NCBI GenBank assembly: GCA_965222895.1 | Contig: CBDCVB010000001.1 | Coordinates: 930,001-994,000, forward strand | DNA from: Bin87 sp965222895 | GTDB lineage: Bacteria; Chloroflexota; Dehalococcoidia; Lucifugimonadales; UBA3495 | DNA: 64,000 bases | Direction: 5' to 3' | Part shown: positions 45,972-55,595 of the stretch, in pieces | How positions within the stretch are numbered: the first letter of the stretch is position 1 | Layout: each line of letters starts with the position of its first letter | Program-made: the position numbers and the translations under genes | Notes under the pieces: generated by a model | What the model saw: only the letters and a program-made list of their open reading frames with translations | Told to the model about the DNA's origin: nothing | Database searches by the model: none

Positions 45972-46958
45972 TCAAGTATGTAATTCCCTAACAAAACCAT
46001 CTCCGTCTTCCCAGGTGACGTACACCTTCGGGTGGTCTTTCAGGTTCTGCCCCACGCCGGGGAGGTCCAGAACCACCGGAATGCCCAGGCTCTCCAATTG
46101 CCCGGCCGGGCCTACGCCCGAGAGCAGCAACAGGTGGGGCGAGCCGACCGCACCGGCACTGAGGATAATCTTCTCAGCTTCAACGGTGAAGCTCTGTCCG
46201 CCGCTCTCCACCAGCAGACCAGTCGCACGCTTCCCGCGAAAAACAACCCGTCGGACCTGGCAATTGGGTCGCACCGTCAGGTTAAGTCGATGGCGGGCCT
46301 GGCTCAAGTAGCCTAGGGCGGTGCTGAACCGGACCCCGTTATGGTTGTTGGTTACGCTTGGCCCGACCCCGTTCGAGTCCGGATGGTTATGGTCGTGGGC
46401 CTCCGCAAAGCCGCTGGCGCGGCAGGCGCTGAAGAAGGCTCTTTGGGCGGCGTCCCAAGCGTACAGGTTGGAATGGTGAACGAAGATGGGCCCTTCGGAG
46501 CCGTGATTGTCGCCGTGCCGGTCAACGTCCGTTTCCAGTTTACGGAAGAAAGGAAGGACTTTTTCGTAGCTCCACTCGTCGTTGCCCCGGGATGCCCAGG
46601 CGTCAAAATCTTCCGGAACGCCACGGTAAAAAGCTGAGGAATTAATGGCGCTGGAGCCACCGGTAACCCTGCCTCGCGGCACCAACATGGGCGGCGCCAG
46701 GTCGGTTGCAGTTCCCGTGAACTGCCAGTTGTGGCGACTGGTGGTCAAAGAGACCGGGTGGCCGCCAGCCGTTCGAGCCGCGGGCGGAACCGGAGCGGCG
46801 CTGAATCCGTATTTCAGTTCGTCGGGCAGTAGATCAAAATCCGGATAGTCCGGTCCCGCTTCCAACAACAGCACCGAGCAGCCCGGATCTTCGGACAGCC
46901 GGGCCGCCAGCACTGAACCGGCGGAGCCGGCCCCCACAATTGCCACATCATATTTCAT
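45972..46958 (-). pseudogene. GMC-family oxidoreductase, 5' part of a split gene
   Basis: The 5' part encodes the FAD-binding half of a glucose-methanol-choline oxidoreductase: the ADP-binding motif DVAIVGAGSAGSVLAARLSED near the start, GRVTGGSSAINSSAFYRGVPEDFDAW and SAGAVGSPHLLLLSGVGPAGQL. The frame ends artificially in RELHT where the 2,975-bp element is inserted. Rejoined with 42354-43013 and corrected for a one-base frameshift, it would give a protein of about 540 residues, normal for choline- or alcohol-dehydrogenase-like members. AGGACAAATACC precedes ATG 46958. Confidence 0.9.
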
Positions 46959-46986
46959 GGTATTTGTCCTCAGGTTGAACTCACTA

Positions 46987-47829
46987 GGGGGTGTCGTCAA
47001 AAGAGTTTGCTCCAGATCATCACTGCGCGGAGTTGGCAGGCCGCCAAGTATGACGCCGTCTTTTTGGCATACCGGGTTGCCACTCCGCGCCACTGCTTGA
47101 ACTCCAGGAATCCGTGCTCCACCAGGCGCCGCAGCTGGTACAGCGCCCGGTCATAGTCCCGCTTTTCTCTCCGGTTGCTTTTGGGCGGTATCACCGGGTC
47201 CATTCCCAATTCCCGGACGGTGGCTATGATTTCATTGGTGTCATCGGCTTTGTCCGCCAGCAGGCACTCCGCTGCTATGCCCTCAATCAGGGGCAACGCC
47301 TGGGAGCAGTCGGCAACCGTACCCGCGGTCACCGCCAGCCTTACCGGCATTCCGTGGGCGTCCACCGCCAGGTGCAGCTTGCTGTTCAGCCCCCTTTGGT
47401 GCGGGCAATGGACTGATTTCCGCCCTGGGCGCCGGCGCTGTGGGGATGGGCCTTGATATAGCTGGCGTCTATCATCAGCCACTCGAAATCAGGGTCATCA
47501 ATCACTGCCTCCAACAGTCCGGCCCACACGCCCCGGTCCCGCCAGCGGCAGCAGCGGCGGTGGGTGTTCTGCCAGTCTCCGTAGTCCGGGGGCAAATCGC
47601 GCCAAGGCGCGCCGGTGCGCAGTATCCAGCACACGGCGTCGATAAACCGCCGGTTGTCCTGGGCCGGTCGGCCTCTCTTCCCTGCTCCTCCGGGCAAATG
47701 CGGCCTCAACCGCTCCCAAACGTCATCGGTCATATCGTGGCGCCGGTGCGCTGCCGTCATACCCCCACCTCCCACACTCTCCCCATTTCCAGTAATTTAC
47801 CACCCTGCCGCCATTTTGACGACACCCCC
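46987..47829 (-). mobile_element. IS5-family (IS427-like) insertion sequence
   Basis: This 843-bp element has terminal repeats GGGGGTGTCGTCAAAA and the exact complement TTTTGACGACACCCCC, flanked by TA (46985-46986 and 47830-47831). It carries a two-frame transposase on the minus strand. Its right end abuts the CTAG in which IS701 copy B is inserted, so IS701 arrived after it. Confidence 0.88.
46997..47760 (-). CDS. IS5-family transposase made by -1 frameshifting
   Basis: Two overlapping frames make one transposase. The first (ATG 47760 to a stop at 47386) has DDVWERLRPHLPGGAGKRGRP, the GAPWRDLPPDYGDWQN helix region and the first catalytic Asp in LMIDASYIKAHPHS. The second, in the -1 frame (to 46997), has LNSKLHLAVDAHGMPVRLAVTAG, the second Asp region LADKADDTNEI and the Glu-bearing HGFLEFKQWRGVATRYAKK. 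They overlap at ACC-AAA-GGG-GGC-TGA, a plausible slippery site, as in other IS427-group elements. GGGAGGTGGGGGT precedes ATG 47760. Confidence 0.85.
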
Positions 47830-47832
47830 TAG

Positions 47833-49296
47833 TACTACAACGACGGGTTGTTTGGTAGGATAGTTGTCAAGATGATAGTGGGTGGTTTGGGTGATGGATG
47901 CGGCGAGCTTCAAGCGGGTCTACGAGTGCTTTCAGGAATTTCACGCCTTCTTTGCGGCCTCCTTCGGCCGCAAGCAGTGGCGGGAGCACAGCCGAAACTA
48001 TCTTCAGGGGCTGCTGGTGCAGGCTGGGGAGCGGCGCAACGCCGAGAACCTGTCGGAATCGGTGGGCATCTCGGCCCGGGCGATGCAGCGTTTTCTGACC
48101 GAGGCCCGGTGGTCCGATGCGACAGTGATCGGGCGGCTGCAGGAATACCTGGCCCCCAGGCTGGGGCACCCCGAGGCGGTGTGGGTGTTGGACGGCAGCG
48201 ACTTTCCCAAGCAGGGGAGGAAGTCCGTGGGGGTAGCCCGGCAGTACTGCGGCCGGCTGGGCAAGGTGGCCAACTGCCAGGGTGGGATGTTCCTGGCCTA
48301 CGTCAGCCCGCTGGGACGGGCATTGGTGGACAAAGGGCTGTATCTGCCGGAGAGTTGGACCTCGGATCAGGGCCGCTGTGCGGCGGCGGCGGTGCCCGAG
48401 GAGCGGCGGAGCTACCGGTCGAAGACGGAGTTGGCCCTGGAACTGCTGGAGCGGGCCCTGGAGCTGGGCCACCTCAAGGCCGGATGGGTGGCCGGGGACG
48501 ACGCCTTCGGGATGTCGCCGTCCTTTCGGGAGTCCCTGGCGGCCCTGGGGATGCGCTACGTGCTGGACGTTCCGGGCAGCACTCCGGTCTGGCCCCTGGA
48601 GCCTGCGTGGGAGTCGGCCTGGACCAGTCCGGGGGCTCAGGGGTCCGGGCGCCCCCGCAAGCCCAGGCTCAGGGACGGGCAGCGTCGTACCATGGAGCAA
48701 CGCAGTGACCAGTTGCCGGATGAGGCCTGGCGGGAGATAACGGTGGCCCAGGGAAGCCAGGGGCCGCGGAGCTATATGTTCTGCGCCCAGCGGGTGCGGG
48801 TAACCCGAAAGGGCAAGCCGGGCCAGGAGGCATGGGCCGTCTACCGCCGGAACCTGGACGGCAGCGAACCCCGCTACTACCTGTCCAACGCTGCCGAGGA
48901 TACTCCCCTGGAGACCCTGGCCTACGTGGGCGGTTCCAGGTGGCCCATTGAAACGGAGTTCGAGACGGAGAAGGGCGACGTGGGCCTGGACGAATACGAG
49001 ACCCGCAGTTGGGCTGGCTGGCATCACCACATAGCCATGTGCCTGCTGGGTGGAGCTTTCCTGCTGGGCCTGCAGCAGGCTTGGGGGGAAAAAGATGCCT
49101 CGGATCACCCGTCCCCAAGTGTGCCGGGTGGTTCGGGAGATGCTGCCCCGGGAACGGTTCGGGCCAGAGGAGTTGCTGCGGTGGCTGGAGGATACGCAGC
49201 TACGCAACGAGCGGGCGCGCCGCTCCCACCAGAGACGCCGCTCCGCCCGCCGTGAAGGCAGGATGGAGCCGCCATCCTAAACCCGTCGTTGTAGTA
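47833..49296 (+). mobile_element. IS701-family insertion sequence, copy B
   Basis: This copy is the same length (1,464 bp) and has the same 17-bp inverted repeats as copy A at 42-1505, with CTAG duplicated at 47829-47832 and 49297-49300. It is in the opposite orientation to copy A. Its target CTAG lies between the IS5 right end and the last codon of a truncated IS1182 transposase, where the TAG is that gene's stop codon. Confidence 0.93.
47894..49280 (+). CDS. IS701-family DDE transposase, copy B, frame change near the 3' end
   Basis: Nearly identical to the copy A transposase. The single frame from ATG 47894 runs to 49255; the family-like C-terminus MPRITRPQVCRVVREML... is in the +1 frame and stops at 49280. 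The frames meet at GGGGGGAAAAAG (49083-49094). The copies differ at the base equivalent to 205: that change is silent in the +1 frame (Val-Val) but Ala-to-Ser in the continuous frame. This weakly supports the +1 frame as the true coding tail. The DDE residues are intact. Confidence 0.85.
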
Positions 49297-50540
49297 CTAG
49301 AAAGCGGGCCGGAAAGCCGTGGTTGGGTAGAGGGGTTTCGGCAGTAAAGCCGACGTGAGCAAAATCACAGACCATAGTTGTCCGAGCCGGACCGCGCTGA
49401 AATTGGCCGCAGCATTGGCGACGACAGCGTGGACAACATTGCGGACGACACGGTGGCCTGCTGCGCCGCCACCGGTACTGCCCGACCGCCCGATTTTGCC
49501 CAACGCCAGGGTCAGGTTGGCCACCGTGGCCGCCAGGTACAGCTGGAATTTCGTCTTGACCTTACCGAAGTAGCGGGCCTGCCGGATGCCCAACTGGACC
49601 AGCCGGGCCAATCTGTGCTCCACTACCACCCGTCGCACTCGATACTCGTCGTAGTCGGCGCTTTGCTGCAAGGCCCGGGCCTGTTGCAACATGCCTTCCT
49701 GGGGATGGATTTGCACCCGCCGTCCCTTCCTGCCTTGGGCCGCGATGCACTGGGGCCGCAGTGGACATGCCCCACATACCGCCCTGTCGAACCGGAAAGC
49801 CTGCAAGCGGTAGGTGCGACCGGTGCGGTCAGTCCGTTTTCCCGCCGGTACGATGGTGCGGGTAACCTGTCCCGCCGGACAGGTGCAACTGCCCGCCGCC
49901 AGGTCAAGGTGAAAGTCATTTTTGGGAAAGTGTTTCCGGGCGGGCCGGCCCGGCGCTTTGGCCACCAACCGGCGTCCCGCATCGACGAAGGTCTGGCGGG
50001 TCCCGCCGTCCCCATCGGCGGCGTCGCCCATGGCTTCCTCCACCACCGAGCCGGTACTCGCTTCGCTCTGCTCCACCAGTTCCAACGCCCCCAGATTGTC
50101 GGGAGCGTTGCCGGGCAACACGTCCACGGCCGTGATCAGCTGGGAGTCCGTGTCCACCACGATGGCCGCCTTGTGCCCGTCAAAGCGCCGCCGGCTGCTC
50201 TTGTGCCCGTGGCGCAGCTCCGGGTCATGCACCGACGGCATCCGGTTCTTGCTCACCCCGTCCCTGACGCTCACCCCGTCATCAGCATCGGCATCGCCGT
50301 CGCCGCTCTGGCGCTCGATGTCCTGGAGCAGCAACTGTCCCAGCAACTCCGCCCCATCCATTATGCTCTGACGCTGGACGCTGTCCTCGGGCAATTCCAC
50401 CCACGCCTGCCGCGCCAATTCCAGCAGCCGGTCCGCATCGGCCACTAGCTCAGCCAGCAATGCTTGACGCGGGACAAATGCCGCCCGCGCTTTGCGGTCC
50501 GACCAGTCAATCGCCGCCTCGCCCTTGATGCTGGAACCTA
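49297..50540 (-). pseudogene. IS1182-family transposase, 5' end removed by an IS630 insertion
   Basis: The open frame covers the C-terminal three quarters of an IS1182 transposase: AIDWSDRKARAAFVPRQALL at its broken start, RRRFDGHKAAIVVDTDSQLITAVDVLPGNAPDN, the Cys-rich insert CTCPAGQVTRTI...FDRAVCGACPLRPQC, and VVEHRLARLVQLGIRQARYFGKVKTKFQLYLAATVANL. The N-terminal domain with the first catalytic Asp is absent because IS630 sits at 50541. The 3' end (FRPAF, stop TAG) looks natural; the stop lies in the CTAG used by IS701 copy B. Confidence 0.85.
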
Positions 50541-50544
50541 GTAC

Positions 50545-51691
50545 TCAGTCAACGTTGGTAGGGCATGGGTAAAACCGATGGAGTTTGTTTCTGGCGTCGT
50601 GGGTGCTGAACCGCCAGTTGATGGTGACGCCCGCTGCGTTGCGCTCGGTCTCGTAGGCGGTGATTTGGCGTTGCAGAGCGTCTGCGTCGGGGTTTCTCCC
50701 CCTGAGGCAGGCTCGGCTCAACGCGCTGAATTCAATCTCTGCCATCCCTTCGGCAAGCTCAGGACAGGATTGAGCCAACTGGCGTGTTTGGGCGTGTGGT
50801 GCAACTCCAGACGTTTGGCGATGCGTCGGGCCTCGACAGCTGGAAAGGTCTCGTACCGGGACGCCATGCGGTGAGTGTTCAGGTTGTCGAGGACCACGCG
50901 GACCACTGGGGCATTGAGGTAGACCACGTCCACCAGCCACTGCATCTGGTGGGCGAAGTCCTGCATAGTGCGCCGCTCGGTGATGGCCATGTGCCGCCAG
51001 CCGGCCAGTGGCTCGCAGGTCAGGAAGAGGTTGCGGGTACCGGCGCGCCGATACTCGTAGTCCTGCCGCCGCGGTCGTCCCGGCCGGACGGGTTGCGGAG
51101 CCCTGACCTCGGCCAGCAGTTGGGTGGAAGTCTCGTCAAAGCACACCACCGGCCGTTGGGGATCGTAGGGTTCGGCGTACAAGTCCAGCACGCCCTCCAT
51201 GGCCGCCACGAACTCCCCGTTCACTCGGGGGATGCACCACTGCTGCTTTCGCCAGGGCTGCAGGGTGTTTTTTTCAGCCGCAGCCGCACCGTCTCGTAGG
51301 ATAGCGACGCCACCACTCCCAGTTCCACTACCTTGCCAGCCAGCAACCGCAGAGTCCAGTGGTCATGGCCTTCGGGGGCGTCGCTGCACGCCAACGCAAT
51401 CAGGTGGGCTTCGCCTCGATCATCCAGCTTGCGATACCGATTGGCTTGGGGATGGTCGTGCAGCACACCGTCCAACCCCTCCTCGGAATACCGCCGTTTG
51501 GTGCGGAACACCGTGCGCGGCGACGTATCCAGGGCCACCGCCACCTGGGACGCGCTCCACCCTTCGTCGGTCTTGAGCAGGATGCGCGCCCGATTGATGA
51601 CCCGAGCCGAGTGCTGGCCCCTACGGATCAATCGCTCCAGTTGGGCTTGATCTTCCACCGACAACCGTACCGCATATTTCTCCGCAACCAT
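50545..51691 (-). pseudogene. IS630-family transposase, frameshifted by a 23-bp insertion
   Basis: The first frame (ATG 51691) encodes the HTH half: LSVEDQAQLERLIRRGQHSA, ALDTSPRTVFRTKRRYSEEG. At a run of seven A near 51270 a -1 shift would join it to the DDE half, as is usual in IS630. That half has VVCFDETSTQLLAEVR (first Asp), VVRVVLDNLNTHRM (second Asp) and HHTPKHASWLN. The catalytic Glu segment MAEIEFSALSRACLRGR is displaced into another frame by a 23-bp insertion at 50746-50768, so this copy should be inactive. Confidence 0.82.
50746..50768. repeat. 23-bp insertion of a common dispersed motif
   Basis: CCCTTCGGCAAGCTCAGGAC and three further bases interrupt the IS630 transposase between its HHTPKHASWLN and MAEIE codons. 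The motif (CTTCGxCAAGCTCAGGxC) is familiar as a short dispersed repeat in many bacterial genomes. Confidence 0.6.
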
Positions 51692-51829
51692 AGATGCCAC
51701 ACCTCCCACACCGCTGTTTCACTTTCAGCTTAGCAACCTTGGCCTCCGTCGCGCTCTTTCTGCCCATACAAGTTTGACTCAGTACTAGTTGGTGGTTTGC
51801 TGCTACTGCGCTCGCAACAACCGGAACGC

Positions 51830-54800
51830 TCAGAAGCCCATTCCGCCTACTGCCAATACCGCGGCGATTATCACGATGAGCAACCACGGGGGCAAGTCGC
51901 CTCCCGGTTCACCCACCAGAGGCGGTATCGGCGTGGGGCCGGCGCCACCGCGGTCGGCGGCAAAGCGGCGGTAACCTCGGTGGGCTCCAGCGTTGGCACT
52001 TCGACGGCTGTCGGGGGTGGCTGCGTGGGCGCCTCAACCTGGACCGGAGGCGTGGGAGCCTCGGTAGGCGTCGGCGGAACCGCAGTGGACGGTACTACCG
52101 TGGGTGGTACGGTCGTGGGCGGCACTGCCGTGGGGGTCACCGTGGGCGGCACCACCGTCGGGCGAACCGTAGGCGCCACCGTTGGGCGCGCGGTTGGCGC
52201 CGGTGTCCGTGTAGTCGCCGGCAGACGATGCTGCGGCCCACGGCCCGTGCCCCCACCGCCGCCAATGATGACGGCTCGACAATTAATGCCTGAACAGCTC
52301 CCCCCGCTGCCCGCCTCCGGCCCCATCCGTGCCCACCGTCCTGATGGCGTACTGGCTGAAACTCACGATGGTATACACAAACACCGTCGCGCCGCCCTGC
52401 TCTGTTTCCTGCAGGAGGTAGCATTCTTGTCCGGGGTCGTCGATGCACGAGATGATATTTGCCCACGCATCCGCTGACGAAGAACGCTTGCTCAGGAAGA
52501 ACCGGCGCGGATCGGCGTCGTACGCTCCCTCCATCCGGGTCCACTGTTCCGGCGAAATTACGATGGTCATGAACGCCGGACTGGCTGGCAGGCTTTCGAC
52601 CGATCCCGACGCACTGGCCTGCACGCACAGGTGGACGGATCCAGCGGGAGCCGCCGTATTGCACGCCTGGTCACCCACGGCCAGTTCCACCGTAACCGAC
52701 GTGGGTTTCTCGATGGTTACGTCAATTGTTTCATCCGAGTTGTGCGCCGTGACGGAATCCCTTGACGTTCCACCACCTCCGGTGGGCGGTCGCGGCGGTC
52801 GCGGCGTGGCGGTTACGGTTTCGGAGGCCGTGCCGATCATGATGCCGGCGCCCACCGCCTGCACCTGGAATGAGTAGGTGGTGCCGTTGATGAGCCCGGT
52901 AATGGTATGGGACGTGGTGTCCTTGTCGCTGCCATCGATTTGCTGCCAGCCGACGGTGTCGATCACCGTGCCTTCCAGAGCGACGCGATAGCGGTACCTC
53001 AGGATATAGCGGTTGTCTGGGTTGCTCCAAGTAAGGGTTGCCTGCTCGTTGCCGGCTGCAGCTCGCAAGCCCATAGGTGCGACCGGCGCAACTAGCGGCT
53101 GGTCCGTTGGCGGGTCGGCGGTGGTACCGCTGGCAGAGTCTGACGGGGCGCTCTTGAGAGCGCCGGCAACGGCCCGCAGCTCGAAGGAGTAGGTTGTACT
53201 GGGAAGCAACTCGATTACTGTATATGTAGTTTCACTGCCGTCCCCGGAGATGGAATTCCACGCGCTCCAGGACACGGCGCCGCTTACGAGCTGCCGGTAT
53301 TCGTAATCATCGACTGTTACACCAGTGATTTCTGCACCGGCTGTCCAGGACAACACAATCTGAGATTCCGCCTCGTTGACATCGGCGGTGGTGGCGTCGT
53401 CCGTCTTCTGAGTCGCAGAGACGAGGGTGGGGGCGTTGGGAGCGCCGGTGGTAGTAGCCTCCGCTCCCGATGACGCGCCGTTGCCGCTGCCCTCCGCCAG
53501 GTCGGTATCCACCGCGCGAATTTGGAACGTATAGGTGGTGCTGGCGGTGAGGCCATTTAGCCGGTGGCTGACGGTGTCGGCTCCGCTGCTGGGAATGTCC
53601 TCCCAATCCGGATTCCAGTTGCTGCCGCCATCAGTGCTCTGGCGGTACTGGTACTTGTCGATATCGGTATCGCTGGGATCGCCCCAGCTCAGGGCGACGT
53701 CCCAATGCGAGTTGGTGGCGTCCCATTCCGCGGCTGCGCTGAATTCCGTGGGCGCATCCGGTGGCGGCGTCGACGTGCCAGGCGTGTTGGAGCGCTCCAC
53801 GGTGATGGCCGTTGTTTCCGGGCCTGCTATCTCGGGGTCAGCGTTGGTGTTTACGGCCCGCAACTGGAAGTACACCGCTGACGCGCTGCCGGGGATGGAC
53901 ATCGGGAAGCTGTCAGCTGTCACCACCAACGATGACCTGTCAGCAGCGTTGTTCCAACTCTCGGTGGTGAACGTGTTGTCGCAGTTGGTCTGGATGTTGT
54001 GGCACTTATAGCGGTATTCGTACTTTTTGGCGAACTCCTCACCGGGGTCGTCCCAGGTAAAGGTCACCGTGCCGCCAGAGCCGCCAGTAACGGTGTGCTG
54101 CACGTTGGACATCTGCGACGGTGCCCTGGCCGCATTGGTCGGCGTGGTAGCGGCGGAGGACGCCGCACCAACCTGGTCGCCCTCCACCCGGTCCGAGTCG
54201 ACAGCCCGCACCTCGAAGGTGTACTCGATGCCGTTGGTCAGGCTAGGGACTTCGTATTGGGTCGTCGACGCATCGCTACTGGGGATGTCCGCCCAGGTGT
54301 TGAAATCGCCGTTAGACTTGTAGCGCAATTGGTACCTGTCGATGTCGTCGTCGTTGGGGTCATTCCAGTGCAACCGGACCGACCCGTTTTGGGGCGTGGC
54401 TCTGAGATCCCCTGGAGCCGTCGGGGGTGGCGTAAACGGTGTCGCCGTCCGGGCCTTCTTTTGTAGGGTCTAGTGTATCGCTTGGTATTTAGTTGGTGCC
54501 GCGCACCTGGAAAGAATAGGTGGTCCCATTGGACAGACCTGACACCGTGCCAGTGGCGGTAACGTCGTTTACGCTGTGGGTCAAGCCGTCCCAAGCTGTC
54601 CAACTGCTGCCATCGTCAGAGGACTGGCGGTACTCGTAGTTAACGATGGCGTAGTCGGCCTGGTCAGTCCAAGTCAGGGTTACCTGGGCATTGCCAGAGG
54701 TTGCGGACAGGTTTTTTACGGCCGGTGGGGCGGCGCGTTGGGTCCCCGAGATAGACGCCCACGCTGGGCCGGCGTTGCCATCGCTATCCTTGCCGCCGAC

Positions 54801-55174
54801 CTGGAAGTAGTACGTTTCGCCGACGGTTAGCTTATGCTTCTGCTCCCTCATTTCGTCGAACGGGAGCGTAACGCTGGTGTTGGTCGCGTTATTGTCGCCC
54901 GGAACATCATGCCACGTAGGTCCATCACCAGCAAAAAAATCGGCGGCATTGTTGGAGTAGCGGAAATCATACCCCCCGCTCGCTTCGGTTAAGCTGTTCC
55001 AGGTGAGCGTCATTGTGCCGTCGCCGGTGGTGGCGCTAACGCCGCTGGGCGCGTTGGTTGGCGCCACGGCCTCGGCCACGCCCGGCTGGGCGTTCCAGTC
55101 TATGGCTACTGCAAGCAGGGCCGTGCTACCACTGCTGTTATCAGGGTAGACAGGCGCAGCTTAAATAGGTGCAT
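51830..55174 (-). pseudogene. large fibronectin type III surface protein with several frame breaks
   Basis: The coding order is clear but the frame is broken. A signal-like start MHLFKLRLSTLITAVVA (ATG 55174, AAGGAATTGAAA upstream) leads into seven FN3 domains between about 55080 and 52800 (for example APPAVKNLSATSGNAQVTLTW and APTEFSAAAEWD). A C-terminal beta domain with four Cys follows, then a Pro/Thr-rich wall-spanning linker (VPPTVTPTAVPPTTVPPTVV) and a terminal membrane helix PPWLLIVIIAAVLAVGGMGF. Breaks lie after the signal (about 55110), at TAA 54488-54490, near 54430 (C run), near 52300 (G run) and near 51950. Intact, it would be an anchored adhesin-like protein. Some breaks may be sequence errors. 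Confidence 0.75.
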
Positions 55175-55372
55175 TTTCAATTCCTTGTGGCCACAAAGAT
55201 AGATTGCGGATGAGATGGTACTAGTCAGCCCACCAAACCGCAACGTAGGGAAATTGCATATATCAGCTATTTTACCATCACCGCCGCCCACTGCCCCCGT
55301 TCACCCTGCTCCCGCCGAAGACTCATTCCCCTTCCCCCTTGTCATTGCGGGGATTTTCACCCTCTCCCCAAC

Positions 55373-55393
55373 CCTCTCCCATCAAGGGAGAGG
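55373..55393. repeat. palindromic repeat, family C
   Basis: CCTCTCCC-ATCAA-GGGAGAGG forms an 8-bp stem. The identical 21 bases occur at 61194-61214, next to argB and argJ. Confidence 0.6.
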
Positions 55394-55401
55394 GGATTAT
55401 C

Positions 55402-55522
55402 GCTGTCATTATGAGGAGCGGCAGCGACGTGGCAATCGCGATCAGGTTGAACACACGTCAGCGAACCGCCGTTGCTACGATGACGCGATTGCCACGTCGC
55501 TACGCTCCTCGCAATGACAGAG
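55402..55522. repeat. dispersed palindromic element, family A
   Basis: The left arm GCTGTCATTATGAGGAGCGG and GACGTGGCAATCGCG mirror the right arm GCGATTGCCACGTCGCTACG and CTCCTCGCAATGACAG. It is the same family as at 14801-14937 and lies about 75 bp upstream of argG. Confidence 0.7.
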
Positions 55523-55595
55523 GGGTCGCGCACGCCGGCGTGAGGGCGGAATCCCTTGCTATACTATCCGCATCAAAAAGGAGAAATGTTGCCCA

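Larger units (their letters stand above)
43014..45988. mobile_element. 2,975-bp terminal-inverted-repeat element with a CAP-protein passenger, transposase not recognised
   Basis: The element has perfect 23-bp inverted repeats at 43014-43036 (GGGAATTACATACTTG...) and 45966-45988, flanked by the 8-bp direct duplication TAACAAAA at 43006-43013 and 45989-45996. Removing it with one duplication joins the two halves of the GMC gene in frame (...GDGFV-TPSNRG...). An IS66 element is nested inside at 44212-45663, leaving 1,515 bp of native sequence. That sequence encodes a CAP-domain protein and a 53-residue basic protein and contains a rho-independent terminator. GGG ends and an 8-bp duplication would fit IS1595-like or other DDE systems, but no transposase is present. 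Confidence 0.88.
50541..51785 (-). mobile_element. IS630-family insertion sequence, inactive
   Basis: This 1,245-bp element has imperfect terminal repeats GTACTCAGTCAA and the complement of GTACTGAGTCAAAC, bounded by TA dinucleotides (50539-50540 and 51786-51787) as expected for IS630. It interrupts the IS1182 transposase. Its own transposase is damaged by a 23-bp insertion. Confidence 0.83.
55175..55595. other. intergenic region between the FN3 gene and argG, rich in repeats
   Basis: It holds a 21-bp palindrome (55373-55393), a family A palindrome (55402-55522) and a TATACT sequence (55560-55565) that may be the argG -10 box. No gene is seen. Confidence 0.5.

Noticed and set aside
42..49296. 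The two inverted IS701 copies as ends of a 49-kb composite transposon
   Set aside because: Each copy has its own CTAG duplication, and the DNA between contains ordinary biosynthetic genes. Independent insertions explain the data.
51871..52326. A separate Pro/Thr-rich protein
   Set aside because: It lies between the FN3/Cys domain and the terminal membrane helix in the same direction and reads as the wall-spanning linker of that protein in a shifted frame.
54489..55079. Independent 196-residue FN3 protein
   Set aside because: The stop at 54488-54490 is followed in the same frame by sequence that leads naturally into the next FN3 domain, so it is part of the broken larger gene.
14801..55522. 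CRISPR arrays among the repeated palindromes
   Set aside because: The repeats are dispersed singly between genes and are not regularly spaced. No cas gene is present.
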